From assembly GCA_003278815.1 (NCBI GenBank), contig QCDB01000002.1, positions 1-64,000 of the forward strand: 64,000 nucleotides of DNA, read 5' to 3'. A program made the translations under genes and the position numbers. Shown piece after piece: positions 1 through 8,339 of the stretch. The stretch's first letter is position 1. Every line of letters starts with the position of its first letter. Source of the stretch: SAR86 cluster bacterium AG-349-I13. GTDB taxonomy: Bacteria; Pseudomonadota; Gammaproteobacteria; Magnimaribacterales; TMED112. The notes below the pieces were generated by a model. It did no database searches, was not told the origin of the DNA, and saw only the letters and a program-made list of their open reading frames with translations.

Positions 1-1242
1 GCAGCTAGACCTTCATTAGGTGGTGGTTATGAAGTTGATGCAGATTATTACGAAGTGAGTGTTCCACTTATGGGTGGAGACTTGACACTTCCATTTGTCG
101 CTTCTTTAGTTGTTGACTACTCATCAAGAACAATTGATAACACAATTGCAGGTTCTTTTGATGTAGATGCTACATCTTTGAACTGGAGAGTAATGGATGA
201 CTTAGCTATTAGGGTTTCAGAGCAAACTGCTGTTAAAGCCCCAGATCTAGGAGATTTATTCTTACCACAAGTTGTTACATTCAGTACAGCTGCTGACCCA
301 TGTGACTACAGATACAGAGATGTCGGTAGAAACCCAGATCAAAGAAGAGCTAACTGTGATGCAGAAGGTATTCCAGCAGACTTTATATCAAATGTTGTTA
401 ATGCAACAGCAAGTGGTGTAACTGGTGGTAATCCAAATCTAATCAATGAAGTTGCTGATACAAAATCAACTGGTCTTGTGTATCAACCATCATGGTGGGG
501 TGATGTATTCTTTGGAGCAGCTTCTTTTGCGGTTGACTACATTGAGATAGAACTAACAGATTATGTTACTTCTTATTCATTGACCCAAAACATGAATGCT
601 TGTTATGACTATGATACATATCCAAACAGTCAATTCTGTGATTCGTTCTCTAGGGACGCGGAATTCCAGGTGGATGATTTTGCTACTGGTTTAATCAACG
701 CTGGTTTAATTGATTTCGCAACTTACGTTTGGAAAGCAGACTGGGCATTTGATGTATCAGAACTAGCATCATTCGTATCAAGAGAAAATGTTGCAATGGA
801 CTTAGGTTCAATGGCTATCAGATATAGAGCTACTCAAGAAGACTTCTTCGCGAGTGCAGACTCTGGTGCAGCTGAAGACTTGAGAAGCGCAACAGGACAA
901 TTTGGTAATGACGAATGGTTCTATGACACTCAATTTGAGTGGGCATATCAAGATTGGTATGTTTACGTTCAAGGTAATTCAAGATCCGGTGGTGTCATTG
1001 ATATTGATCGTGTATACGATGATGAGTATCTAGGATACGACGGGCAACCAATCTTTGAATTTGACGGTTACACTTCTTGGAATGGCGGTGTCGGTTACCG
1101 AGTCAATGATGGTACAACTTTAAGAGTTAATGTATCAAACCTATTTGACTATGACGGTACTGAAGACGACATATTTACTCCAGAAGCTGATTTACTATTC
1201 TATGGTAGATCTGTAACTGCAAGTATGAACGTTAGATTCTAA
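1..1242 (+). CDS. TonB-dependent receptor, C-terminal part (5' end outside window)
   Basis: This is the C-terminal half of an outer-membrane TonB-dependent receptor. The frame is open to base 1, so the first in-frame GTG at 55 is not a real start. The visible part is aromatic and Asp/Asn-rich with alternating beta-strand patterns. It includes the 'APDLGDLFLP' and 'GGNPNLINEVADTKSTG' segments found near the end of these barrels, and it ends in the typical terminal strand closing with Phe (SMNVRF). The plug and TonB box lie upstream, outside the window. The substrate cannot be told. A strong terminator follows within 20 bases. Confidence 0.9.
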   Translation, partial: AARPSLGGGYEVDADYYEVSVPLMGGDLTLPFVASLVVDYSSRTIDNTIAGSFDVDATSLNWRVMDDLAIRVSEQTAVKAPDLGDLFLPQVVTFSTAADPCDYRYRDVGRNPDQRRANCDAEGIPADFISNVVNATASGVTGGNPNLINEVADTKSTGLVYQPSWWGDVFFGAASFAVDYIEIELTDYVTSYSLTQNMNACYDYDTYPNSQFCDSFSRDAEFQVDDFATGLINAGLIDFATYVWKADWAFDVSELASFVSRENVAMDLGSMAIRYRATQEDFFASADSGAAEDLRSATGQFGNDEWFYDTQFEWAYQDWYVYVQGNSRSGGVIDIDRVYDDEYLGYDGQPIFEFDGYTSWNGGVGYRVNDGTTLRVNVSNLFDYDGTEDDIFTPEADLLFYGRSVTASMNVRF

Positions 1243-1260
1243 AGTAATCTTTATTCTTAA

Positions 1261-1288
1261 AAGGGGAAGGCAACTTCCCCTTTTTTTT
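1261..1288 (+). terminator. Rho-independent terminator after the TonB receptor
   Basis: The stem AAGGGGAAG/CTTCCCCTT with a short GCAA-like loop is followed by a run of eight T. It closes the receptor transcript and isolates it from the SOS-box gene that follows. Confidence 0.9.
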
Positions 1289-1297
1289 ACTCATAAA

Positions 1298-1317
1298 TAC
1301 TGTATACTTATACAGTA
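1298..1317 (+). promoter_or_regulatory. LexA-type SOS box with embedded -10
   Basis: TACTGTATACTTATACAGTA fits the gammaproteobacterial LexA operator (CTGT-N8-ACAG, here with matching flanking TA/TA) and is nearly a perfect palindrome. A good -10 hexamer, TATACT at 1303-1308, lies inside it, so a bound repressor would block the promoter. The last base of the box is the A of the ATG at 1317, which places the predicted transcription start within a few bases of the start codon. No good -35 is seen (T-rich tract at about 1280-1285). Confidence 0.75.
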
Positions 1318-1487
1318 TGAAAGAACTTATAAAGCATTTTTTACAGCAACCACTTGATAGTGCATATATAGAGCGTATTGCATTTCAATATTTTGATTCA
1401 GATTATAGGTCTGCAGAGATATTCTTAAGCTCACTTAAAGAAGAAAATAACTATATTAATAACAAAAACTCTTCAATTAGTTTCTGA
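1317..1487 (+). CDS. Small SOS-box-linked protein, 56 aa, unknown
   Basis: A 56-codon ORF starts exactly at the end of a LexA-type operator. The sequence begins MKELIKHFLQQPLDSAYIE and has an acidic/aromatic middle (QYFDSDYRSAEIF) and a polar tail. It has no signal peptide and no membrane segment, and is probably helical. I do not recognise the family; it does not look like SulA, DinI, YebG or TisB. There is no Shine-Dalgarno sequence, and the -10 position implies a leaderless mRNA. The operator is the main evidence that this is a real gene; coding evidence from length alone is weak. Confidence 0.5.
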   Translation: MKELIKHFLQQPLDSAYIERIAFQYFDSDYRSAEIFLSSLKEENNYINNKNSSISF

Positions 1488-1507
1488 AATAAATTAATAT
1501 TTCCTTA

Positions 1508-1697
1508 GGTGTCCCACACCCTATTTACGCAGAGAAATTTGGTGTGTTAGATTAATTCTCAGCCGAAGGAGGTGATCCAAATTAGTATTAAAACAAATTC
1601 AGGATTATTAGGAGGTAATTGCTGACACCAATTATGGCCTAAGTCCGACATAAGGTTTTAACTTTATGAATAGCCTCTTTATAAGAGGCTTTTTTTT
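1508..1697 (+). ncRNA. Putative structured RNA / 3' UTR with anti-16S motif
   Basis: This non-coding stretch of about 190 nt ends in a strong terminator. A possible promoter (TTCAAT at 1472, 17-bp spacer, TAATAT at 1495) would start it near 1508. Possible helices are GGTGTC (1508-1513) with GACACC (1624-1629), AATTTGG (1536-1542) with CCAAATT (1577-1583), and CATAAGGTT/AACTTTATG before the terminator. Bases 1566-1580 are complementary to the canonical bacterial 16S 3' end over 15 nt, and a second AGGAGGT lies at 1610-1616. It could be a free sRNA, the 3' UTR of the SOS-linked gene, or a leader for the DMT transporter gene at 1701. No known RNA family was recognised. Confidence 0.45.
1672..1697 (+). 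terminator. Rho-independent terminator / possible attenuator before the DMT gene
   Basis: A perfect 8-bp stem AGCCTCTT/AAGAGGCT with a TAT loop is followed by eight T. The T-run ends four bases before the ATG at 1701, and the 3' arm contains AAGAGG, the only Shine-Dalgarno-like sequence of the downstream transporter. The hairpin could therefore control both termination and translation of that gene. Confidence 0.85.
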
Positions 1698-1700
1698 ATC

Positions 1701-2558
1701 ATGAATGTAAGAGATTTTTTAACATTACTATTGGTTTCTCTATTTTGGGGAGGTTCATTCCTGTTCTTAAGATTGCTGGTTATTGAGGGTATGGAACCAT
1801 TGCAGATTGTCTCATTGAGAATGTTATTCGCGGCTATTTTTATTGCACCATTTTTTTTAGTAAAACTTAAGAAATTATCTTTTCATGAGCATAGATTTTC
1901 TATATTTTTAATAGGTTTATTAAATACAGCTTTACCATTTTCATTATTCGCTTATGCATCTGTAAATCTTGGAGCTGGTTCTCTATCAGTTTTACAGGCA
2001 ACTGTACCAATTCTGACTGCACTACTACTTTTTACTTTATATAGAGATGAATTTTCGTATATGAAACTTCTTGGTGTTTTAATTGGATTTTCAGGTTTAT
2101 TTTTATTAGCAGGGCCATCAGGTGAATTAGATCTAATCTCTTCGATTCTTTGTGTTATTGCTTCAATGTCCTATGCAATATCTGGAGTTTATTTAGCTAA
2201 TACACCGTCTTCAATTAATAATTCGTTTATTGGTATGGGTTCACTTATTGTAGGTGCAGTAATACTCTCACCTTTTTTGTTTTTTTATGGCAAAGCAAAC
2301 TTATCAATAAGCTCTATATCTTGGCTCTATATAGCAATCCTGGGCATAATAAACACATCTTTAGCTTATGTCATATTTATCAAGTTAATTAAACGAATAG
2401 GGTCCCTAAACGCTTCTTTTGTGACTTATTTGGTGCCAGTGTCTAGCATATCTCTCGGAATATTGATTCTGGATGAAGTGTTCACTCTGGATATGGTAAT
2501 AGGGTCAAGCTTAATATTCTTAGGAGTATTTTTCTCTAATAAACAAAAAGCTAATTAG
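1701..2558 (+). CDS. EamA/DMT-family transporter
   Basis: This 285-residue inner-membrane protein has about ten hydrophobic segments arranged as two EamA repeats, typical of the drug/metabolite transporter superfamily. Seen motifs include the N-terminal 'LFWGGSFLFLR', 'EPLQIVSLRML', and the late 'PVSSISLGILILDE' that ends the second repeat. The substrate is unknown; family members export amino acids, nucleobases or other metabolites. The start codon follows directly after a terminator hairpin. The 3' end overlaps the convergent trhO gene by 8 bases. Confidence 0.88.
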   Translation: MNVRDFLTLLLVSLFWGGSFLFLRLLVIEGMEPLQIVSLRMLFAAIFIAPFFLVKLKKLSFHEHRFSIFLIGLLNTALPFSLFAYASVNLGAGSLSVLQATVPILTALLLFTLYRDEFSYMKLLGVLIGFSGLFLLAGPSGELDLISSILCVIASMSYAISGVYLANTPSSINNSFIGMGSLIVGAVILSPFLFFYGKANLSISSISWLYIAILGIINTSLAYVIFIKLIKRIGSLNASFVTYLVPVSSISLGILILDEVFTLDMVIGSSLIFLGVFFSNKQKAN

Positions 2559-3471
2559 TCTTAGGCCCAAGGTGATTTTTGTTTTTGGCTTTTGCAAGAT
2601 TTATTTGTTTTTGTCTAGATTTATATCTTTTTACTTGTGTAGGGGTTTTATCATTGATGCATTTAGCGCAAGACACACCTTTAATGTAATGCTTAGACAA
2701 TTTGTCCTGTTCTGTGATTGGTGTTCTGCAACCATGGCACAAATCATAATCACCTTCAGTTAGATCATGTTTAACAGATACCCTGTCATCAAAAACAAAG
2801 CATTCGCCCTGCCAAAGGCTACACTTAAGGTCAGTATTTTCAAGATATCTAAGAATACCGCCTTTAAGGTGATAAACGTTTTCAAAACCCTCATTTTTCA
2901 TGAAAGATGATGCTTTTTCACACCTGATTCCTCCAGTACAAAACATAGCCACATTCTTTTGCATTTTATCAAACTTACTAAATTTTTGTTTTGTTACCCA
3001 TTTCGGGAATTCTTTAAAGTTTGACGTTTGAGGGTTAATAGAGTTCTTGAAAGTGCCAATAGAATATTCGTAGTCATTTCGTGTATCAATTAAAATTGTA
3101 TTTTTATCCTTGATAAGTGAATTCCACTTTTTGTGCCCAACATATTCACCAGATTGAGAAGAGGGACTAATGCCCCCTATGCCCATTGCTACTATCTCAT
3201 CTTTAATCTTTACCTTTAGTCTTAAGAACGGCGCTTTTCTTGAAAAAGATTCTTTTGTATCCAGCATTGAAAATCTACTATCAGATTTAAGAAATTTTAT
3301 TGCTTTATTTAAATTTAATTTAGTACCTGACAATGTACCATTGATACCCTCTCGACCAATAATAATAGTCCCCAATATTTGTAAATTCTTTAGTTCTTTT
3401 TTTAGTTTTCTTTGAAGTTGCACAGGATCTTCAATATCACAGAATTTATATAAGGCCGTTATTTTATGCAT
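2551..3471 (-). CDS. trhO: tRNA uridine(34) hydroxylase TrhO (YceA family)
   Basis: The 306-residue rhodanese-domain protein matches the TrhO/YceA family, which makes 5-hydroxyuridine at wobble U34 of tRNA using prephenate-dependent or O2-dependent chemistry. The order is an N-terminal acylphosphatase-like domain (1-90), then a rhodanese domain with active-site loop CTGGIRCE (Cys178), then a C-terminal Cys-rich segment (CHGC...CAKC). It sits downstream of tRNA-Arg on the same strand with only 19 bases between them and no clear Shine-Dalgarno. Its tail overlaps the DMT gene. Confidence 0.93.
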   Translation of the reverse strand: MHKITALYKFCDIEDPVQLQRKLKKELKNLQILGTIIIGREGINGTLSGTKLNLNKAIKFLKSDSRFSMLDTKESFSRKAPFLRLKVKIKDEIVAMGIGGISPSSQSGEYVGHKKWNSLIKDKNTILIDTRNDYEYSIGTFKNSINPQTSNFKEFPKWVTKQKFSKFDKMQKNVAMFCTGGIRCEKASSFMKNEGFENVYHLKGGILRYLENTDLKCSLWQGECFVFDDRVSVKHDLTEGDYDLCHGCRTPITEQDKLSKHYIKGVSCAKCINDKTPTQVKRYKSRQKQINLAKAKNKNHLGPKTN

Positions 3472-3490
3472 AATTTATTTTACAAATAAC

Positions 3491-3567
3491 TGGTGCGCCC
3501 GGGAAGACTCGAACTCCCGACATCCTGGTTCGAAGCCAGGCACTCTATCCAACTGAGCTACGGGCGC
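3491..3567 (-). tRNA. tRNA-Arg (anticodon TCG)
   Basis: The 77-nt cloverleaf has acceptor GCGCCCG paired with CGGGCGC and an encoded ACCA end. The anticodon stem is CCTGG/CCAGG with loop CTTCGAA, giving anticodon TCG (reads CGA). The T loop is TTCGAGT. Its 5' base is also the last base of the gamma-glutamyltransferase stop codon. Confidence 0.96.
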
Positions 3568-5252
3568 TAATATCCAGAAGCATGACCATCTTTTCTGCTT
3601 TCAGATGCTCCATAATATACACCATCTTTGAGCATTATTGCTTGGTAGCCACCATATACACCTTTCTCATCATTCACTCCTTTGAGATCGTGACCTAATT
3701 TTAATAATTCATTACGTATCTGATCATTAATTCGTGATTCAAGACTCAGAAATCCGCCATCAAGCATTACCTCTCCAGTAGGTTCAGATGACCCAAAATG
3801 TCTAAATCTGGGCGCATCCCCAGCTTCTTGTAAGTTCAGCTTGAAATCAATTATGTTTACAACAATTTGGGCATGTCCTTGAGGCTGCATAGCACCACCC
3901 ATCAATCCAAAACTAATAAATGGCTTACCATCTTTGGTAATAAATGCAGGAATGATGGTATGGAATGGTCTTTTACCTCCTTGTAAACTATTTCGATGGT
4001 TGGGATCTAAACTAAACATTTCTCCTCTATCTTGAAGCATAAAACCAAGGTTTGGAGGGACCATTCCCGAACCCATTCCTCGATAATTGCTTTGTATGAG
4101 TGATACCATATTTCCATCTTTATCTGCAACAGTCATATAAATAGTATCTCCATTCTCAAAAATGCCACTGTCATAGACAGATCCAGCTTTTTTTAGATTA
4201 ATTAACTTATTTCTCTCTAATGCATATTCTTTAGAAATAAGTTCTTTAACAGGTACATTAGCAAAGTTCATATCAGCATAATATTTTGCTCTATCTTCAT
4301 AGGCTAATTTTTTAGCTTCTGTAAAAATATGTATATATTCAGCGGAATTAAGTCCCATATTTGCAATATCATATTGTTCAAGAATATTTAGTATTTGAAG
4401 AGCAGCTATACCTTGACCATTTGGTGGTAATTCCCAAACATCATAACCTCTATAGTTTGAAGAAACAGGATCAATCCATTCTGGTTCATATCTTTTAAGG
4501 TCATCTTCTGAGAGGAAACCACCCTGTTCAATTATGAATTTCGAAATTGCTTGAGCTATATCACCTTTGTAAAAGTTTTCCCCATAAGATTTAGCAATTT
4601 TTTTATACGTATTAGCCAAATGTTTGTTAACAAAAATATCACCTTTTTTAAGAGCTTCGCCATTTGGCATCCACACATCTGCAAAGTTTGGATAATCTTT
4701 GTATCTTTTAGATGACGATTGGAGATAATATCCGACAACTTCAGTCACTGGAAACCCGTTATCTGCGTAGTTTATAGCATTGATAAATAACTCATCAAAG
4801 GATTTTTTACCAAAACGCTTATGAAGAGCTGTCCATCCTGCAACAGCTCCTGGCACTGTAACTGGTAAAGGACCAAATGGAGGGATTTTATTTATACCCA
4901 TAGCTTTTAGCTTTTCAATTGTCATATCTTGTGCTGCTGGACCAGATGAATTTAGGCCATACAGTTTTTGTGTTTTTGCGTCCCACACAATTGCAAACAG
5001 GTCACCTCCAATGCCACAACCAGTAGGTTCAACTAAACCAAGCACAGCGTTAGCTGCAATAGCAGCATCAATTGCATTTCCACCATCTTTTAATATCTCA
5101 ATTGCAGTTTGAGTTGCTAGAGGGTGACTAGTTGCAGCCATACCATTTTCAGCGATTACTTCTGATCTACTTGCAAAAGGAAGACCAGTAATTCTGTCGT
5201 AGCTAAAAACAGTATTTAATAAGAAGTAAAGTAAAATTATTTTATATTTCAT
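3567..5252 (-). CDS. ggt: Gamma-glutamyltransferase family protein
   Basis: This 561-residue precursor has an N-terminal signal peptide ([19 protein letters not shown]), so it is probably periplasmic. It belongs to the gamma-glutamyltranspeptidase superfamily, Ntn hydrolases that self-cleave at a Thr. The predicted catalytic and cleavage Thr is Thr370 in '[11 protein letters not shown]'. Other family signatures are '[20 protein letters not shown]', 'GIGGDLF', 'ELPPNGQGI' and the late '[11 protein letters not shown]'. The '[13 protein letters not shown]' pattern resembles the YwrD-like branch. The start at 5252 is chosen because further upstream would run into a tRNA gene. It lies between two tRNA-Arg genes on the same strand, and its TAG shares one base with the second. 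Confidence 0.9.
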   Translation of the reverse strand: MKYKIILLYFLLNTVFSYDRITGLPFASRSEVIAENGMAATSHPLATQTAIEILKDGGNAIDAAIAANAVLGLVEPTGCGIGGDLFAIVWDAKTQKLYGLNSSGPAAQDMTIEKLKAMGINKIPPFGPLPVTVPGAVAGWTALHKRFGKKSFDELFINAINYADNGFPVTEVVGYYLQSSSKRYKDYPNFADVWMPNGEALKKGDIFVNKHLANTYKKIAKSYGENFYKGDIAQAISKFIIEQGGFLSEDDLKRYEPEWIDPVSSNYRGYDVWELPPNGQGIAALQILNILEQYDIANMGLNSAEYIHIFTEAKKLAYEDRAKYYADMNFANVPVKELISKEYALERNKLINLKKAGSVYDSGIFENGDTIYMTVADKDGNMVSLIQSNYRGMGSGMVPPNLGFMLQDRGEMFSLDPNHRNSLQGGKRPFHTIIPAFITKDGKPFISFGLMGGAMQPQGHAQIVVNIIDFKLNLQEAGDAPRFRHFGSSEPTGEVMLDGGFLSLESRINDQIRNELLKLGHDLKGVNDEKGVYGGYQAIMLKDGVYYGASESRKDGHASGY

Positions 5253-5260
5253 AACTAAAT

Positions 5261-5337
5261 TGGTGCGCCTGGGAAGATTCGAACTCCCGACCTCCTGGTC
5301 CGTAGCCAAGCGCTCTATCCAGCTGAGCTACAAGCGC
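5261..5337 (-). tRNA. tRNA-Arg (anticodon ACG)
   Basis: The 77-nt cloverleaf has acceptor GCGCTTG/CAGGCGC and encoded CCA. The anticodon stem CTTGG/CCAGG with loop CTACGGA gives anticodon ACG, the standard substrate of the A34-to-inosine deaminase TadA (encoded at 56436). Its 3' end is only eight bases before the ggt start codon. Confidence 0.96.
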
Positions 5338-5379
5338 ACTTTTAAATTATAATAAGCTTTAAGATTTTTTTCTTACAAA

Positions 5380-6123
5380 ATGAAATTAAGTATCAATTTA
5401 AATAAAATAGCATTAATTAGAAACTCAAGAGGGTCTATCAGCCCGAGTATGGAGTATTTTGCTAAAACAGCTCTAGATACAGACATACTTGGCCTTACCG
5501 CTCATCCTAGACCTGACAACAGACACATAAGATACGAAGACTTAGTGCTAATAAAAGAATTAACAGCTGAATATAAGAAAGAATTTAATATTGAAGGAAA
5601 TCCTTTTGAGCTTCCATCATCAGAATATAAGGGATATGTAAGTATAATTAATGAGTTCAAACCAACACAAGCTACATTGGTTCCAGATGATACTGATCAA
5701 TTAACCTCAGACCATGGTTGGGATATAAACGATTTAAATAGGATAGATTTTGCAGATTCTATTAAAAACAATTGCTTAAGATGTAGTGTTTTCATTGATG
5801 CTGGCACAGATTTAAGCTTACTAGAGAATAAAAATATTAATGCTGTTGAAATTTTTACAGGACCATATGCTGATGCACATAAATCTGGTGATGAAGAGCT
5901 ATTAGATCAAGAATTAAAAAAATTAATTTTTACTGCAGAAAGTGCTAAAAGAGAGGGTTTGAGGGTTAATGCAGGGCATGATTTAGATTTGCAAAATCTT
6001 ACTTTATTAAAGGAACTGGATTTAATTGATGAGGTATCTATTGGCCATGCTATTATTTCAGAATCACTTGATAGGGGTTTTAAAAACACAATTCAACAAT
6101 ATATAAATTTAATAAATGGATAA
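5380..6123 (+). CDS. pdxJ: Pyridoxine 5'-phosphate synthase
   Basis: The 247-residue cytosolic TIM-barrel enzyme condenses 3-amino-2-oxopropyl phosphate with 1-deoxyxylulose 5-phosphate to form pyridoxine 5'-phosphate, in the DXP-dependent vitamin B6 route. Family marks are the N-terminal 'LSINLNKIALIRNSRG', 'LTAHPRPDNRHI' and 'RVNAGHDLDLQNL' near the C-terminus. Length is normal. Its stop overlaps the grxD start by 8 bases, so the two are translationally coupled. Confidence 0.95.
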   Translation: MKLSINLNKIALIRNSRGSISPSMEYFAKTALDTDILGLTAHPRPDNRHIRYEDLVLIKELTAEYKKEFNIEGNPFELPSSEYKGYVSIINEFKPTQATLVPDDTDQLTSDHGWDINDLNRIDFADSIKNNCLRCSVFIDAGTDLSLLENKNINAVEIFTGPYADAHKSGDEELLDQELKKLIFTAESAKREGLRVNAGHDLDLQNLTLLKELDLIDEVSIGHAIISESLDRGFKNTIQQYINLING

Positions 6124-6421
6124 CGTAATACAAAATATTAAAGACCAAATTAAAGATAATGAAATCTTGTTATTTATGAAAGGATCACCTTATCAACCTC
6201 AATGTGGTTTTTCTTCCAAAGTTGCACAAATTTTATTTAGTTATGACATTGAATTCAGTTATATTGATGTTCTTGAATTTCCAGAGGTAAGAGCAAATCT
6301 TCCTCAAATATCAGATTGGCCAACCTTTCCGCAATTGTTTGTTAAGGGTGAATTAGTGGGTGGGTGTGATATCGTTTCTGAATTGCATGAAACGAAAGAA
6401 TTAGAATCTGTATTTAACTAG
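6116..6421 (+). CDS. grxD: Monothiol glutaredoxin (Grx4 type)
   Basis: The 101-residue monothiol glutaredoxin has the CGFS active site (Cys30), preceded by 'LFMKGSPYQPQ' and followed by 'WPTFPQLFVKGELVGGCDIV', the glutathione-binding region. Proteins of this class bind a [2Fe-2S] cluster as a glutathione-bridged dimer and pass it on. It overlaps pdxJ upstream and shares 8 bases with convergent bacterioferritin, so two iron-handling genes face each other. Confidence 0.95.
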   Translation: MDNVIQNIKDQIKDNEILLFMKGSPYQPQCGFSSKVAQILFSYDIEFSYIDVLEFPEVRANLPQISDWPTFPQLFVKGELVGGCDIVSELHETKELESVFN

Positions 6422-6887
6422 CAGTTATAAGAGTCTGTAAAAAGTTTTCGTGTCCAACTTTGTCTAGTAAATCTAGTTGGGTCTCTAAATGATCTACATG
6501 TTCTTCTTCACTCTCTAGTATTTTTTGTAATAAATCTCTTGAAACAAAATCATTGACTTCCTCACAGGCAAGTATGGCCTCTCTGAGATCTGGGATAGCC
6601 TCATTTTCAAGTTTTAAATCGTTGTGAAGTATTTCAACAGGTTCGTCAGCGATATAAACGTTTCCAAGGTAAGTCATGTTAGGAAGCCCTTCAAGAAATA
6701 AAATTCTTTGAATAAGAACATCTGCATGTTTCATCTCATCCATAGATTCACCGTATTCATATTGAGCAAATTTATCCAAACCCCAATCTGATAACATTCT
6801 GGAATGTAGAAAATATTGATTAATTGCTCTTAATTCGTTTGAAAGAATCTTATTAAGATGTTCGATGACTTTATCGTTACCTTGCAT
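6414..6887 (-). CDS. bfr: Bacterioferritin
   Basis: The 157-residue four-helix iron-storage protein has an intact ferroxidase centre at canonical numbering (Glu18, Glu51, His54, Glu94, Glu127, His130) and the haem-ligand Met52 (ESMDEMKHAD). It would assemble as a 24-mer with haem between subunits. A Fur-type box about 55 bases upstream of the start suggests direct iron-dependent control. Confidence 0.96.
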   Translation of the reverse strand: MQGNDKVIEHLNKILSNELRAINQYFLHSRMLSDWGLDKFAQYEYGESMDEMKHADVLIQRILFLEGLPNMTYLGNVYIADEPVEILHNDLKLENEAIPDLREAILACEEVNDFVSRDLLQKILESEEEHVDHLETQLDLLDKVGHENFLQTLITAS

Positions 6888-6938
6888 AGTGAATTTATAT
6901 GATCTTTGGTCCTAAAAATCAAGGAATTTAAGCATTTT

Positions 6939-6957
6939 GCTAATGATTCTCATTTAG
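6939..6957. promoter_or_regulatory. Fur box upstream of bfr
   Basis: GCTAATGATTCTCATTTAG resembles the Fur consensus (TGAnAATnATTnTCA on the opposite strand). It lies between the bfr start (6887) and the end of the ferredoxin reductase gene, so bfr is the likely target. Confidence 0.65.
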
Positions 6958-6972
6958 AAAATTAATTGATTA

Positions 6973-8010
6973 TTATTTAGCTTGTTGCTTTTCAGAATAA
7001 CCTAGTTTTTCATGGATTTGTTTACTTGAAGTTGTGTAACCAAACGGAATTCTTTCCCCTGGATAAACCCTACTAAATGCTTTTTGAACAGCAAGTGTTG
7101 TTTCATGAAATCCTGAAAGTATTAGGTTGAGTTTACCCGGATAAGTATTAATATCTCCTACAGCGAAAATACCTTCTTTATCTGTTTCAAAATTTTCAGT
7201 ATTTACCTGAATTTTTTTACCTGATAATTCTAGATTCCAATCAATAATGGGGCCAAGTTTCTTATTTAGTCCATAAAAGAACAAAATATAATCTGCCCCT
7301 ATATCTATTTCGTCTTTAGAATCTGTATTTAACAGTTTGATTGAATCTATATTTTCATCCCCAGAGATATCCTTGATAATGAATGGTGTTAAGAGTTTAA
7401 TTTTTTGTGTATCACTAAGTTTTCGTACAGCCATTTCAGTATCTGGAGCGCCCCTAAAAGCATTTCTTCTATGGATAAGCGTTACCTTTGCTCCTACTTT
7501 ATCTAATTCAACGGTCCAGTCTAGCGCACTATCACCACCACCAAAGATCACAACATTTTTATCTTTAAAAATTGTTTTATCTTTTATGGAATAGAATATT
7601 TTTTTTCCTTCCATTGAAGAAAAATCGCGTTCTAGATTTGGCTTTATTGGTTCAAAGGATCCTGCTCCCGCTGCAATAAATATGTTTGGAGTTTCAACAG
7701 TTGATCCTTTGTTGGTAGTTACTTTCCATATATCACCTTTTTTTGTGACACTATCAACTCTTTCGTTAAGCATTAGATCGTATTCAAAAGGTTCTATTTG
7801 TTTGAGCAAGGCATCGACATGTTCTTGTGCAGTTTGATAAGGAACTCCAGGGATATCAAATATTGGTTTATCAGGATAAAGTTCAGCGCATTGACCTCCT
7901 GGTTTATCAAGATTATCAATTAAGGTGCATTTCAGGCCTAATATACCGGCCTCAAAAACAGTAAATAAGCCTACAGGTCCTGCACCAATTACTAATATGT
8001 CAGTTTTCAT
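6973..8010 (-). CDS. Ferredoxin--NADP reductase, thioredoxin-reductase-like type
   Basis: This 345-residue FAD/NADPH flavoprotein has an N-terminal FAD fold (GAGPVG at about 8-13), '[19 protein letters not shown]', an NADPH-binding '[11 protein letters not shown]' near 155, and the C-terminal FAD motif '[14 protein letters not shown]'. It lacks the CxxC of true thioredoxin reductases, as expected for YumC-type reductases that pass electrons between NADPH and ferredoxin or flavodoxin. It overlaps the preceding small MetRS-domain gene by four bases (ATGA). Confidence 0.9.
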   Translation of the reverse strand: MKTDILVIGAGPVGLFTVFEAGILGLKCTLIDNLDKPGGQCAELYPDKPIFDIPGVPYQTAQEHVDALLKQIEPFEYDLMLNERVDSVTKKGDIWKVTTNKGSTVETPNIFIAAGAGSFEPIKPNLERDFSSMEGKKIFYSIKDKTIFKDKNVVIFGGGDSALDWTVELDKVGAKVTLIHRRNAFRGAPDTEMAVRKLSDTQKIKLLTPFIIKDISGDENIDSIKLLNTDSKDEIDIGADYILFFYGLNKKLGPIIDWNLELSGKKIQVNTENFETDKEGIFAVGDINTYPGKLNLILSGFHETTLAVQKAFSRVYPGERIPFGYTTSSKQIHEKLGYSEKQQAK

Positions 8011-8339
8011 TTAACTCTCATTCCCGGTTTAGCTCCAGTATCAGGAGAAACCATAAAGACTTCTTCTCCACCAGGTCCTGCTGCAAGAATCATACCTTCT
8101 GAGATGCCAAAGCTCATCTCTCGAGGGGCAAGATTATTCACTAAAACAACTAATTTATCATTTAGATCTTCCAGATCATAAGCCTTTTTAATGCCTGCAA
8201 AAACATTCTTCTCTCCTAATTCCCCAACGTCTAATATTAATTGAACTAATTTGTCTGCTTCAGGCACCTCTAGTGCTTGTTTAATTTTTGCAATTCTAAG
8301 GTCTACCTTCGCAAAATCTTGTATGTTTATTTCATCCAT
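8007..8339 (-). CDS. MetRS C-terminal tRNA-binding domain as a separate 110-aa protein
   Basis: This is a stand-alone OB-fold of the EMAP/Trbp111 type ('[11 protein letters not shown]', '[14 protein letters not shown]', 'SEGMILAA'), the domain normally fused to the C-terminus of E. coli-type methionyl-tRNA synthetase, where it gives dimerisation and tRNA binding. Its ATG follows the metG TAA directly and in the same frame (TAAATG), so the fused gene has been split by one stop codon at the domain border. It probably acts in trans with MetG; coupled re-initiation is likely. Confidence 0.85.
   Translation of the reverse strand: MDEINIQDFAKVDLRIAKIKQALEVPEADKLVQLILDVGELGEKNVFAGIKKAYDLEDLNDKLVVLVNNLAPREMSFGISEGMILAAGPGGEEVFMVSPDTGAKPGMRVK

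Noticed and set aside
55-70. Start of a complete TonB receptor at GTG 55
   Set aside because: The frame is open to base 1 with barrel-like sequence and lacks signal peptide and plug, so the gene begins outside the window.
1529-1580. Possible glycine riboswitch (CAGAGAA ... CAGCCGAAGGAG)
   Set aside because: The CCGAAGGAG string resembles one glycine-aptamer segment, but the following conserved GCAA and the second aptamer are absent, and the downstream gene is a DMT transporter. Not enough for a call.
1560-1585. Remnant of a 16S rRNA gene on the minus strand
   Set aside because: The match is only about 15 bases and stops sharply; no other rRNA-like sequence lies on either side.
1572-1625. 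Tiny ORF from GTG at 1572 ending LLGGNC, resembling a double-glycine leader peptide
   Set aside because: It is only 17 codons, has no start signal at the right distance (AGGAG touches the GTG), and no processing or transport genes are nearby.
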